Assembly (NCBI GenBank): GCA_934307695.1
Contig: CAKRCS010000002.1
Location: forward strand, 62,001-126,000
Origin: an uncultured Agathobacter sp.
GTDB taxonomy: Bacteria; Bacillota; Clostridia; Lachnospirales; Lachnospiraceae
Length of the DNA: 64,000 nucleotides
Direction of reading: 5' to 3'
The number at the start of each line of letters is the position of its first letter. The first letter of the stretch is position 1. The translations under genes and the position numbers were made by a program. The notes under the pieces are model-generated. The model saw nothing but the letters and a program-made list of their open reading frames with translations. It was not told the origin of the DNA and ran no database searches. Of the stretch, positions 54,234 to 63,343 are shown piece by piece.

Positions 54234-57200
54234 TTACTCTCTGGTGCTCGCATAAAATGCTTCGATCTGTGCCTGTTCCGCATTAAGTCCCTTTTCTTCC
54301 ATCTGCACGATCGCCATCTGCATGCGGTTGTAATCATACGGTATTACCTTTTTAAACTTCGGAAGATACTCGCTGAAATGGTCAAGGACTTTCTTTCCCT
54401 TCTCGGAGTTGGTCAGAGTCACATGCTCCTTGATCATCTCCTTCAGCTCAAGCACATCGTACTTGTTGGTCACTTCCTCGGTAAATACCATCGACTTGTT
54501 GGTTCTCATGTAAAGGTCGTTATCCTCATCGAGTACATACGCGATACCGCCGCTCATTCCGGCTGCAAAGTTCTTTCCGGTCTTTCCGAGCACAACGACA
54601 CGTCCACCGGTCATGTACTCGCAGCCGTGGTCGCCGACGCCCTCGACTACCGCAGTTGCACCGGAATTTCTTACACAGAAGCGCTCTCCCGCAACACCGT
54701 TGATAAACGCCTTGCCGCTTGTCGCACCGTAGAGTGCAACGTTTCCGATGATGATGTTCTCATCCTTCTTGTACTGAACGCCTGCCGGCGGATATACGAT
54801 CAGCTTGCCGCCAGAAAGTCCCTTGCCAAAATAGTCGTTGGAATCTCCGGTCAGCTCCAGCGTAAGTCCCTTCGGGATAAATGCGCCAAAGCTCTGTCCG
54901 CCTGCTCCGGTACACTTGATGATGTAGGTATCCTCCTCCAGTGTATCGTCGTATTTCTTTGTGATCTCGGAGCCGAAGATCGTTCCAAGCGAGCGGTTCG
55001 TGTTGGTTACTTCCGTCTCGATGACACGCTTTTGCTTTTTCTCAAGTGCCGGTGCAAGCTGTGCGAGGATCACCTGGATATCCTTTGTCTTATCCAGCTC
55101 GAAGTCGTATACCTGCTTCGGATCGAAGATCACGCTCTCCTTCTTGCCTGCGAACGGGTTATTTAAAATGTTGGAAAGATCGATCTTCGCCTCGCGCTCG
55201 GACAGATCCTCACGCACCTTTAACAGGTCACTTCTTCCGACCAGCTCATCCACGCTTCTGACACCGAGCTTTGCCATATACTCACGCAGTTCCTCTGCGA
55301 TAAACTTCATGAAGTTTTCTACATATTCCGGCTTGCCTGCAAAACGCTTGCGAAGCTCCGGGTTCTGGGTTGCGATACCAGCCGGGCAGGTATCAAGGTT
55401 GCAGACACGCATCATCACGCAGCCCATCGTTACAAGCGGAGCGGTTGCAAATCCGAACTCCTCCGCGCCAAGGCAGGCAGCGATCGCTACGTCACGTCCG
55501 CTCATCAGCTTTCCGTCTGTCTCGATACGCACCTTGTTGCGCAGTCCGTTCATGATAAGCGTCTGGTGTGTCTCCGCAAGTCCAAGCTCCCACGGAAGTC
55601 CCGCATTGTGGATGGATGAGCTTGGTGCTGCACCGGTTCCTCCGTCATAGCCGGAGATCAAAACAACCTGTGCGCCAGCCTTTGCAACACCCGCTGCGAC
55701 GGTTCCGACACCAGCCTCAGATACCAGCTTTACGGAAATGCGCGCATCGCGGTTTGCATTCTTTAAGTCAAAGATCAGCTGCTCCAAATCCTCGATGGAA
55801 TAGATGTCATGGTGCGGTGGCGGTGAGATCAAAGATACACCCGGTGTGGAAAGTCTTGTCTTTGCGATCCACGGATATACCTTCTTGCCCGGAAGATGTC
55901 CACCCTCACCCGGCTTTGCGCCCTGCGCCATCTTGATCTGGATCTCCTGCGCGCTGGTAAGGTAGCGGCTTGTCACGCCGAAACGTCCGGATGCGACCTG
56001 CTTGATTGCGGAGCAGCGGTTCAGTCCGTCCGCGCCAACGGTCAGACGATCCTTATCCTCACCACCCTCACCGGTATTGGACTTGCCGTGCAGATGGTTC
56101 ATCGCGATCGCAAGTGTCTCATGTGCCTCCTTGGAGATGGAACCGTAGGACATCGCACCGGTCTTAAAACGGGTGACGATGGAATCCACGCTCTCTACCT
56201 CCTCCAGCTTGATCGGCTTTTTCGGGTAGTTAAAATCCATAAGTCCGCGAAGATTGGTAGTCTTTTGCTCCTCGTCCACCAGATTGGTGTACTGCTTGAA
56301 CAGCTCATAATCTCCGCGCTGTGTGGACTGCTGAAGCAGATGGATGGTTGCCGGATTATACAAATGCCGGTCTGCATTGCTTCTCATCTTATGGCGTCCC
56401 TGACTGTCGAGCGTCAGATCCGTGGAAAGTCCGAGCGGATCATACGCTGCAGAATGGAGCGTATTTACGTCTTTTTCAATATCCTTTAACTTGATTCCAC
56501 CGATACGGCTTACCGTGTTGGTGAAATATTTGTCAATAACTTCCTTATCAATGCCGATCGCCTCAAAAATCTTGGATCCCTGATAAGACTGGATCGTTGA
56601 AATACCCATCTTGGCTGCGATCTTGACGATTCCGGTGATGATGGACTTGTTGTAATCATCGATCGCGGCATAGTAATCCTTGTCAAGCATGTGCTCGTCA
56701 ATGAGCTGTTTTACGGTATCCTGTGCCAGATACGGGTTGATCGCGGTAGCACCAAAGCCGAGCAGTGTTGCAAAATGATGTACCTCCCTCGGCTCTCCGG
56801 ACTCTAGGATCAGGGAAAGCGAAGTACGCTTTTTCGTCTTTACCAGATACTGCTGTAATGCGGAAACCGCAAGTAAAGACGGGATTGCCACATGGTTGTC
56901 GTCCACACCGCGGTCGGACAGGATCAGGATGTTCGCGCCGTCACGGAATGCACGGTCTGCCTCGATGTACATGCGGTCGATCGCTTTTTCAAGGCTTGTG
57001 TTCTTATAATATACGATAGAAATCGTTGCGACCTTAAAGCCCTCCACCTTCATGGAGCGGATCTTCATCAGGTCGGTGTTCGTAAGGATCGGGTTGTTGA
57101 TCCGAAGTACCTTACAGTTTTCCGGCTTTTCCTCAAGAAGGTTGCCTGCGGAACCGACATAGACGGTCGTTGAGGTAACAACCTCCTCACGGATGGAATC

Positions 57201-58787
57201 AATCGGCGGGTTGGTAACCTGCGCAAACAACTGCTTAAAATAGTTAAACAGCGGCTCGCGGTTACCGGAAAGTGCTGCAAGCGGGGTATCCGTTCCCATC
57301 GCTGCGGTTCCCTCCACGCCGTTCTTTGCCATCGGCAGGATGGAATCCTTTAAGGACTCATAGGTATATCCAAATGCCTTTTGCATCCGCTGGCGTTCTT
57401 CCTTGGTATACTCCGGCACTCTCTGGTTCGGGATCTTAAGGTCATGGAGCATGACGATGTTGCTGTCAAGCCACTCACCATACGGGCGCTTTCCTGCGTA
57501 GCGCTCCTTTAACTCGTCATCATCGATCACTCTGCCGTTTACGGTATCTACAAGAAGCATCTTGCCCGGACGCAGGCGATCCTTTGTCACGATCTTGGTC
57601 GGGTCGATGTCAAGGACACCTACCTCGGAGGAGAGGATCAGGTAGTCGTCATCTGTGATATAATAGCGGGATGGGCGCAGACCGTTGCGGTCGAGCACGG
57701 CTCCCATCAGATCTCCATCGGAAAACAGGATGGATGCCGGTCCGTCCCACGGCTCCATCATCGTCGCATAATACTGGTAAAAATCCTTTTTTTTCTGGGA
57801 CATGATCGAGTTGTTCGCCCACGGCTCCGGGATCATGATCATGACTGCAAGCGGAAGATCCATGCCGCTCATGACCAGAAATTCCAGCGTGTTGTCAAGC
57901 ATCGCGGAGTCGGAACCTTCCGTATTTACAACCGGGAGTACCTTCTGGAACTCTCCCGCCAGCTTGCTGGAGGACATCGTCTCCTCGCGGGCAAGCATCT
58001 TGTCGGCATTGCCGCGGATGGTGTTGATCTCGCCGTTATGAACAATGAAGCGGTTCGGATGTGCACGCTCCCAGCTCGGATTCGTGTTCGTTGAGAATCT
58101 GGAGTGTACGGTTGCGATCGCGGACTCGTAATCAACATCCTGTAAATCGGAGAAGAACTGGCGGAGCTGCTCTACCAGAAACATTCCTTTATATACGATC
58201 GTTCTGCTGGATAAAGAAACTACATAGCTTCCATCGTTGGACTGTTCAAACACACGTCTTGCGACATAGAGCTTGCGGTCAAAGTCCAGTCCCTTTTCGA
58301 CATTCTCCGGTCTCTTTACAAATGCCTGCATGATGCACGGCATACATGCTCTCGCCTTGTCGGAAAGCTTATCCGGATGTGTCGGCACCTCTCTCCAGCC
58401 GAGGAACTCCATGCCCTCTTTTTCGATAATGACCTCAAACATCTTCTTCGCCTGATTGAGCTTCATCTCGGACTGTGGGAAGAAGAACTGTCCAACGCCA
58501 TAATCTCTCTCATCGCCCAGCTCGATTCCGAGCGGCTTTGTTACCTTTGAGAAAAACTTGTGGGAGATCTGCAATAAGATACCTACACCATCTCCGGTCT
58601 TTCCGTCAGCGTCCTTTCCGGCTCTGTGCTTTAAGTTCTCAACAATCTTTAATGCATTCTCAACCGTATCGTGTGTCTTAATACCCTTGATATTGACAAC
58701 GGCTCCGATACCGCAGTTATCGTGTTCAAATCTCGGATCGTACAATCCCTTCGCAACGGCTGTGCTTTCGTTCCACTGTTCTTTCAT
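54234..58787 (-). CDS. gltB: glutamate synthase large subunit
   Basis: 1517 aa; converts glutamine and 2-oxoglutarate to two glutamates. The class II amidotransferase domain starts after a short propeptide at Cys in FEHDNCGIGA, with GEINTIRGN downstream. The central and FMN-binding synthase domains contain QGAKPGEGGHLPG and GYDGGTGAAP. A Fe-S cysteine cluster is visible (CVMMRVCNLDTCPAGIATQ), and the C-terminal GXGXG-type beta-helix is in place. It is the first gene of gltBD, with its own promoter. Confidence 0.97.
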   Translation of the reverse strand: MKEQWNESTAVAKGLYDPRFEHDNCGIGAVVNIKGIKTHDTVENALKIVENLKHRAGKDADGKTGDGVGILLQISHKFFSKVTKPLGIELGDERDYGVGQFFFPQSEMKLNQAKKMFEVIIEKEGMEFLGWREVPTHPDKLSDKARACMPCIMQAFVKRPENVEKGLDFDRKLYVARRVFEQSNDGSYVVSLSSRTIVYKGMFLVEQLRQFFSDLQDVDYESAIATVHSRFSTNTNPSWERAHPNRFIVHNGEINTIRGNADKMLAREETMSSSKLAGEFQKVLPVVNTEGSDSAMLDNTLEFLVMSGMDLPLAVMIMIPEPWANNSIMSQKKKDFYQYYATMMEPWDGPASILFSDGDLMGAVLDRNGLRPSRYYITDDDYLILSSEVGVLDIDPTKIVTKDRLRPGKMLLVDTVNGRVIDDDELKERYAGKRPYGEWLDSNIVMLHDLKIPNQRVPEYTKEERQRMQKAFGYTYESLKDSILPMAKNGVEGTAAMGTDTPLAALSGNREPLFNYFKQLFAQVTNPPIDSIREEVVTSTTVYVGSAGNLLEEKPENCKVLRINNPILTNTDLMKIRSMKVEGFKVATISIVYYKNTSLEKAIDRMYIEADRAFRDGANILILSDRGVDDNHVAIPSLLAVSALQQYLVKTKKRTSLSLILESGEPREVHHFATLLGFGATAINPYLAQDTVKQLIDEHMLDKDYYAAIDDYNKSIITGIVKIAAKMGISTIQSYQGSKIFEAIGIDKEVIDKYFTNTVSRIGGIKLKDIEKDVNTLHSAAYDPLGLSTDLTLDSQGRHKMRSNADRHLYNPATIHLLQQSTQRGDYELFKQYTNLVDEEQKTTNLRGLMDFNYPKKPIKLEEVESVDSIVTRFKTGAMSYGSISKEAHETLAIAMNHLHGKSNTGEGGEDKDRLTVGADGLNRCSAIKQVASGRFGVTSRYLTSAQEIQIKMAQGAKPGEGGHLPGKKVYPWIAKTRLSTPGVSLISPPPHHDIYSIEDLEQLIFDLKNANRDARISVKLVSEAGVGTVAAGVAKAGAQVVLISGYDGGTGAAPSSSIHNAGLPWELGLAETHQTLIMNGLRNKVRIETDGKLMSGRDVAIAACLGAEEFGFATAPLVTMGCVMMRVCNLDTCPAGIATQNPELRKRFAGKPEYVENFMKFIAEELREYMAKLGVRSVDELVGRSDLLKVREDLSEREAKIDLSNILNNPFAGKKESVIFDPKQVYDFELDKTKDIQVILAQLAPALEKKQKRVIETEVTNTNRSLGTIFGSEITKKYDDTLEEDTYIIKCTGAGGQSFGAFIPKGLTLELTGDSNDYFGKGLSGGKLIVYPPAGVQYKKDENIIIGNVALYGATSGKAFINGVAGERFCVRNSGATAVVEGVGDHGCEYMTGGRVVVLGKTGKNFAAGMSGGIAYVLDEDNDLYMRTNKSMVFTEEVTNKYDVLELKEMIKEHVTLTNSEKGKKVLDHFSEYLPKFKKVIPYDYNRMQMAIVQMEEKGLNAEQAQIEAFYASTRE

Positions 58788-58843
58788 ATTGCAGTCATCC
58801 TTTCGTCTGTGATAGTTGCCAACAGCTTTCTAACTTGAGATAA

Positions 58844-58872
58844 ATTTTACTACAACCGTTTTTTGCTGTAAA
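58844..58872 (-). promoter_or_regulatory. gltBD promoter
   Basis: On the minus strand TTTACA (58872-58867) and TAAAAT (58849-58844) are separated by 17 bp. Confidence 0.68.
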
Positions 58873-58965
58873 TCCATTTTTCTCGTTGAATTATCTAATT
58901 ATTTATCTTTATATTGTTTTTGGTTAAATTGTTTATTCTATTTTTTATATTTACTTAACAAAAGT

Positions 58966-58998
58966 GGCACATAGAAACAATTCTATGTGCCGTTTTTA
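58966..58998. terminator. terminator between the ATC-hydrolase unit and gltB
   Basis: GGCACATAG pairs with CTATGTGCC around AAACAATT, with T runs on both strands. The rest of the 58788-59049 gap is AT-rich and holds only the gltB promoter. Confidence 0.85.
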
Positions 58999-59049
58999 AA
59001 AAAACCTTATTTTATTAAGTGTATTTTAAGACTGTATAATTAAATTGTG

Positions 59050-59154
59050 TCAAAGTTGTGTGCCATTTTTTGTAAAATGTACTCCTTTATCCGCGTCTTT
59101 GTCCACCGGAACCGACTGCAATATCGTCTCCGCAAATTCGTATGGATTTTTCAA
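59050..59154 (-). CDS. possible 34-aa small protein with TTG start
   Basis: AAGGAGTGACGC precedes a TTG opening MKNPYEFAETILQSVPVDKD and ending KNGTQL, 35 bp after the ATC-hydrolase-like gene and before its terminator. Good ribosome-site spacing argues for translation. The short length and lack of any recognised family argue for caution; it could be the stub of a decayed gene. Confidence 0.35.
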   Translation of the reverse strand: MKNPYEFAETILQSVPVDKDADKGVHFTKNGTQL

Positions 59155-59189
59155 AGCGTCACTCCTTGCATATTGTTTTGTCCAATGAC

Positions 59190-59834
59190 CTATTGCGGAT
59201 TTTTCACCTTGTCCCCGACGAACCAGTAGTCGCAGACCTCTCCGCCGCTCGCCAGCGTGTATTTCCGGTTCAGGTTAAAATGCATCAGCTTTGCGGAAAG
59301 ATAGTCGATATCGCACATGACCGGGAGCACATCCAGATAACCTTCTCTTCTTGCAAAGGTGTTGAGAGGACACTGCGTAAAGTGGTAATAAAATCCATCC
59401 TTATGCTTCGTCTCATCAAAATTGAAATCCCATGAAACATCCTTGTACTGCGGATGCGCCTCAAGCCACGCGGCATCCTTCTCCATCGTGCTTTTCAGAT
59501 GCTTGATACCGCTCGGCTTATTTCCATTTACAAACAAGCCTATCACCTTAAGGATTGGCATGGACATCACCTCAACCGAGATTTCCCGCAGATCGTCAAC
59601 CGATATTTTCCCGTCAGCAGCCTTCCACAGTGCCAGAAAGAGCAGGCATTCATACATATTGGATGCCATCGGGTTGTCCGATCCCACATCATCTGCCTTT
59701 TGCAGCATATCGCGGTACTCTGCATCCGTTTTCTTAATAAGTTCTCTCGTATATTCCTTCCCATACCTCTTGTTGAGTCCCTTTTTCATGCAAGGTATCA
59801 ACATCTTCCAATACTTGTCCGTGTATTCCAGCAT
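59190..59834 (-). CDS. L-2-amino-thiazoline-4-carboxylic acid hydrolase-family protein
   Basis: 214 aa. The C-terminal half, with HFTQCPLNTFARREGYLDVLPVMCDIDY and FNLNRKYTLASGGEVCDYWF, matches the ATC-hydrolase family layout, including the paired Cys residues. In some bacteria this enzyme opens the thiazoline ring on the way to L-cysteine. Most family members are uncharacterised, so the reaction is not certain. The ATG is preceded by AGGGAGGGG. Confidence 0.72.
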   Translation of the reverse strand: MLEYTDKYWKMLIPCMKKGLNKRYGKEYTRELIKKTDAEYRDMLQKADDVGSDNPMASNMYECLLFLALWKAADGKISVDDLREISVEVMSMPILKVIGLFVNGNKPSGIKHLKSTMEKDAAWLEAHPQYKDVSWDFNFDETKHKDGFYYHFTQCPLNTFARREGYLDVLPVMCDIDYLSAKLMHFNLNRKYTLASGGEVCDYWFVGDKVKNPQ

Positions 59835-59965
59835 CGGTATCCCCTCCCTATTTTTTGTTAGTTTCTTCTAACTAAACATACCACCGATACTGCTTTTTTG
59901 CAATGTTATTATTGTTTGATCTTTCTTTTTCAAATGCCATATTTCTTTTTTGTACAAATTGCCAC

Positions 59966-60141
59966 TAGACTTTTTCACGCAAATGAGTATACTACTAAGT
60001 AAGTAGTTATATGTCAACTACTCTTTCACACTTATTAACAAGTGTTTTTGGCTGACAAAGCCGTCAATGAAAGAATAATTTGACCGACGAGGTCTCTCTG
60101 GTTCGCCAGAGCAGGGTATGGTTAGCGCCGTACCCTTTTTT
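59966..60141 (+). ncRNA. candidate structured RNA upstream of a PemK-like gene
   Basis: A promoter (TAGACT 59966, TATACT 59988, 16-bp spacer) is followed by a dense series of inverted repeats. They are AGTAGTT-N7-AACTACT (60002-60022); ACACTT/AAGTGT plus TTTT (60028-60049); GGCT/AGCC (60050-60062); GTCAA/TTGAC (60063-60084), overlapping GACC/GGTC (60082-60094); CTCTGG-TTCG-CCAGAG, a UUCG tetraloop hairpin (60096-60111); and a strong terminator, GGGTATGG/CCGTACCC then TTTTTT (60114-60141). No plausible coding frame is present. The order RNA, terminator, toxin-like gene resembles type III toxin-antitoxin loci, but no tandem antitoxin repeats are seen. Confidence 0.5.
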
Positions 60142-60174
60142 CATCCAGATAAACAAACTAAGGAGAACCACTTT

Positions 60175-60822
60175 TTGAAAGAATACTTAAAAGCACAAAA
60201 CAAAACCACCGATGCCATTATCTCGAACACTTTCAGCACCGACGAACTCGAACGCTTTTCTAAATCTGATTATCGCTGGGCAGATAACCGCTCTAAACAA
60301 TATAGCTATCGAAATGTTAAAAAAGGTGAGATTTACCAGTTTGAGTTTGGGAAAAATTTCCACCCCGAAATGTCCTACGAACATAGAGGACTTGTAATCG
60401 GTGTAAAGCAGAAGCTGCTTTATGTACTTCCAATCTTCTCCTATATTCCTTCCAAGCATTCAGATGTGTATCATCCAGTAGATTTCCCCCACTCCAAAAG
60501 CGATATGTTTTTACTAAAAAGCTGTGACTTTTCATTCATAACTCACGACTCGGTTTTAAAGCTAAACGATATCCGAACTGTCAGTATAAACCGAATCCTA
60601 TATCAGCAGCATGGCGCGATTCCACTTTCTTCCGATACATACAAAAAAATTGAAGAACTGGTTCTGCAAAAATATTTTCCTAATTTCTGGTATTCGTATG
60701 CGCAGATGAAGCAGAAGCTTTATCAATCTGAAGCTGATAATTATAAACTGGAAAAAACTTTGAAATCACTCTCAATGGAAAACGAAGAATTAAAAAACAC
60801 GCACGCCTCTGATAATCAATAA
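60175..60822 (+). CDS. PemK/MazF-like protein
   Basis: 215 aa. An N-terminal helical part (KEYLKAQNKTTDAI to RWADNRSKQY) precedes a MazF/PemK-like beta-barrel: VKKGEIYQFEFGKNFHPEMS, then HRGLVIGVKQKLLYVLPI and LNDIRTVSINRI. A C-terminal coiled coil (YKLEKTLKSLSMENEELKN) ends it. MazF-type proteins cut RNA, which is inferred here. The start is TTG 60175 behind AAGGAG; the ATG at 60118 lies inside the terminator stem. No antitoxin gene lies next to it. Confidence 0.72.
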   Translation: MKEYLKAQNKTTDAIISNTFSTDELERFSKSDYRWADNRSKQYSYRNVKKGEIYQFEFGKNFHPEMSYEHRGLVIGVKQKLLYVLPIFSYIPSKHSDVYHPVDFPHSKSDMFLLKSCDFSFITHDSVLKLNDIRTVSINRILYQQHGAIPLSSDTYKKIEELVLQKYFPNFWYSYAQMKQKLYQSEADNYKLEKTLKSLSMENEELKNTHASDNQ

Positions 60823-60828
60823 AATTTC

Positions 60829-60866
60829 GCGGCACTCCCTATTCCTAATGGAAGTGCCGCTCTTTT
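60829..60866 (+). terminator. terminator after the PemK-like gene
   Basis: GCGGCACT pairs with AGTGCCGC around a 16-base loop, followed by TCTTTT. Confidence 0.85.
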
Positions 60867-60909
60867 ACCTCATATTAAGCAATATTGCTTGCTTTAATGA
60901 TCTTCGTTA

Positions 60910-61479
60910 TTACAAGGATAAAATAAGTGCTGCGAGTACGCTTGCCGCAAGGATGCAGAAACAGATTACAGCAAGTATTCTCATCTGCTTTGATCTTTTC
61001 TTCTTGATCTCTGCAAGCACTCCTGTCGTGTAAAGCACCATTGTGACAAGCGCTCCGACTGCCAATCCCAGACATACACCCTTGATACATTCATAAATCG
61101 GGATTGCAGAATCATAGCAAATCGTTTCCATAACCAACCCGATCAGTAGCGATACCAATCCAATAATGCTTATAACCTTTGCTCTTTTTAATAATAATGC
61201 TTTTTCTGCACCTGCATAATCGGACATTGCCTCTGCAACCTCTTTTACTTCTTTTTCCATATTCTCGCTTTTCCTTTCTCCACTGATGATTTCAGGAATA
61301 CTAACCTCATAAAATTCTGAAATTTCACATAACAGACTGATGTCCGGCATATTGCTCCCGGTTTCCCACCTCGATACCGTTCGTCCTGATACATTCAGAA
61401 TCTCCGCAAATTCTTCCTGAGTAATTCCTTTTTCCTTGCGAAGTTCCTTTAAGAAACTTCCTATTGTTTTTTGGTTCAC
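60910..61479 (-). CDS. XRE-family regulator with C-terminal membrane helices
   Basis: 189 aa starting at GTG behind AAAGGAGG. The N-terminal helix-turn-helix spans residues 7-62 (GSFLKELRKEKGITQEEFAE and VSGRTVSRWETGSNMPD). Three hydrophobic helices follow (residues about 102-120, 130-150 and 168-187). Membrane-tied XRE regulators of this kind usually control neighbouring genes in response to envelope signals; here the target is unknown. Confidence 0.88.
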   Translation of the reverse strand: MNQKTIGSFLKELRKEKGITQEEFAEILNVSGRTVSRWETGSNMPDISLLCEISEFYEVSIPEIISGERKSENMEKEVKEVAEAMSDYAGAEKALLLKRAKVISIIGLVSLLIGLVMETICYDSAIPIYECIKGVCLGLAVGALVTMVLYTTGVLAEIKKKRSKQMRILAVICFCILAASVLAALILSL

Positions 61480-61590
61480 TTTTGTTTCCTCCTTTCATCA
61501 GCAGATTACAGAAAAAAGCATTTTTGTTACACGACACAAAGCGAGAATTGCCATATAATCAGCATTTAGACACATCTGTCCTGCCCCTGC

Positions 61591-62418
61591 TTACTCTTTT
61601 GCCTGTAGCTTCCGCACAAACCCTATATACAGAAGCACCGCACCAGCCGCAAAAACAGCCACAGAAAATACCCACGCAAAGGCACTTCCATCGACCGTAT
61701 GCTGTAAGATGCCGGTCTGTGTTCGGACGACAGAGATCAGGTTCACCGTCACATGACCGAGCACTGCCGCGAAGAAGTGACCGCACTTTTCCATAAAAAG
61801 TGCTAACATCACGCCAAGCACAAAGGCATAGATAAACTGCACGATATTAAAATGCATAATGCCAAACAAAAGAGCCGACAAAAGGACTGCCGGAAGCCTC
61901 CCCATATCACGCCGCAGCCGCGCGAAGATCACGCCGCGGTAGACCATCTCCTCCAAGATTGGCGTAAGGATGGCAGAGCCGATGATCTGGAAAACAAATG
62001 CGCCTCCGTAAAAGTCCTCGTTTGCCTGCGCAAAGCCTGCGGAGATCTCCACCAGCGGTGACATGGAAAGCAGATTGTTCAGTCCGGTTCCACAGCAGGC
62101 AGCCACAGCAACGATCAAAAGGGCTGTCCGGACACCAGCCGCAGCGATGCCGCTTTTTGCGTCTGCACTGGCATCCTTCCGCCCAGTCTGTGGCTTTGTC
62201 TTTGCAGCCTGCCGCCAGATTGCATCCGGCTTGTAGAACTGTGTATACACAACCGGCAGCGCCACAAGCGTTGCAACGATCTGCCGTATCATATAGGTGC
62301 TGCTATCCGTCCCGATAAAAAGCTGCATTAGAAACATCACAAATAAAATGACCGCATAATACAGCAAGAGCGGATACAGGACATCCCATATCCGCATAGC
62401 AAAATACTTTCTTTGCAT
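61591..62418 (-). CDS. CPBP-family intramembrane metalloprotease
   Basis: 275 aa with about seven to eight hydrophobic helices. The CAAX-protease/bacteriocin-processing signature is present: EEMVYRGVIFARLRR (motif 1, paired Glu) and LLFGIMHFN (motif 2, His). It acts in the membrane. In related bacteria such enzymes act in prenyl-protein processing or bacteriocin self-immunity, but no bacteriocin gene is visible here. It is 11 bp downstream of the S1-domain gene. Confidence 0.9.
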   Translation of the reverse strand: MQRKYFAMRIWDVLYPLLLYYAVILFVMFLMQLFIGTDSSTYMIRQIVATLVALPVVYTQFYKPDAIWRQAAKTKPQTGRKDASADAKSGIAAAGVRTALLIVAVAACCGTGLNNLLSMSPLVEISAGFAQANEDFYGGAFVFQIIGSAILTPILEEMVYRGVIFARLRRDMGRLPAVLLSALLFGIMHFNIVQFIYAFVLGVMLALFMEKCGHFFAAVLGHVTVNLISVVRTQTGILQHTVDGSAFAWVFSVAVFAAGAVLLYIGFVRKLQAKE

Positions 62419-62428
62419 ACTCTTACCT

Positions 62429-63334
62429 CTAAAGCTTTAAGCCTGCAAGCAGGGAGCCAAGGCTTGTTCCTGCCGTCTCATTTGAAATATACTCCTCCAC
62501 CTCGCCGGCATCCTCGGTATCCACCATCTCTTCTTCAAGAGCCTTCATGCTGAGGCTGACCTTATTGTCATTGGTATTTAACACCTTAACCTTGACCTTC
62601 TGACCTTCCTTTAACACCTCATGCGGAGATGCGATCCGCTTCTGGCAGATCTGTGAAATATGGACAAGTCCGCTGATTCCGTTGCCGAGGCTGATAAACG
62701 CGCCGTATGGCATGATGCTCTCCACGGTTCCCTCTACGACAGATCCAGGAACCATCATGGAAATCTTATGGTTTCTTGCCTCCGTCTCCTTCTCGCGTGC
62801 GACAGCCTTTCCGGAAAGCACCAGCTTATCCTTCTCCTTGTCGACCGTGGTGATCTTCGCCTCAATCTCCCTGCCTACCCACGCAGATGTATCCTCCACA
62901 TAATCGGATGCGATCTGTGAAGCCGGGATAAATGCACGGATACCCTCAAGATATGTAACTACACCGCCCTTGACGCTCTCCTTGATGCGCACCTTTACGA
63001 CTGCCTCCTGCGCCATGAGTTCCTTTAGCTTGTCCCATGCGAGAACATCGTTTGCTTCCTTCCTAGAAAGCTCGATATTGCCTGCTCCATCATCAAGTGC
63101 AACGACCGTAGCCTCGATCACATCACCCGGAAAAATCTCTGCAAACACATCAAAGGTCGGATCATTGCTTAAATTCTCCACCTTGATGATTCCCTGCGTA
63201 TAATAATTCAGATCCAGCGCAACCTCATCCTCCGATACGGCAATGACCGTTCCGGAAATAATGTCACCCTCGCGGATCGTCCGGAAGGAACGCTCCAGCT
63301 CCTTCTCATAATCCTTCATGGTTTCCATACACAT
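62429..63334 (-). CDS. S1 RNA-binding domain protein (RpsA-like)
   Basis: 301 aa with three S1 domains: about residues 20-88 (EGDIISGTVIAVSEDEVALD), 105-175 (with GVVTYLEGIRAFIPASQI) and 190-262 (PGSVVEGTVESIMPYGAFIS). Gram-positive bacteria carry such short RpsA homologues that bind mRNA or the 30S subunit. The start is either ATG 63334 or the ATG two codons later, which has better spacing from AAAGGAGG. It follows ilvA by 9 bp. Confidence 0.9.
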   Translation of the reverse strand: MCMETMKDYEKELERSFRTIREGDIISGTVIAVSEDEVALDLNYYTQGIIKVENLSNDPTFDVFAEIFPGDVIEATVVALDDGAGNIELSRKEANDVLAWDKLKELMAQEAVVKVRIKESVKGGVVTYLEGIRAFIPASQIASDYVEDTSAWVGREIEAKITTVDKEKDKLVLSGKAVAREKETEARNHKISMMVPGSVVEGTVESIMPYGAFISLGNGISGLVHISQICQKRIASPHEVLKEGQKVKVKVLNTNDNKVSLSMKALEEEMVDTEDAGEVEEYISNETAGTSLGSLLAGLKL

Positions 63335-63343
63335 AATCCTCCT

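Noticed and set aside
54171..55166. 331-codon plus-strand open frame over the gltD start and gltB 3' end
   Set aside because: It is antisense to conserved gltBD sequence; composition-driven open frame.
60118..60174. ATG at 60118 as start of the PemK-like gene
   Set aside because: It lies in the stem of the strong upstream terminator and lacks a ribosome site. TTG 60175 has AAGGAG at good spacing.
61591..62418. Bacteriocin immunity locus around the CPBP protease
   Set aside because: No small leader peptide with a double-glycine motif, radical-SAM or ABC-exporter gene is nearby, so the family name alone is not enough.
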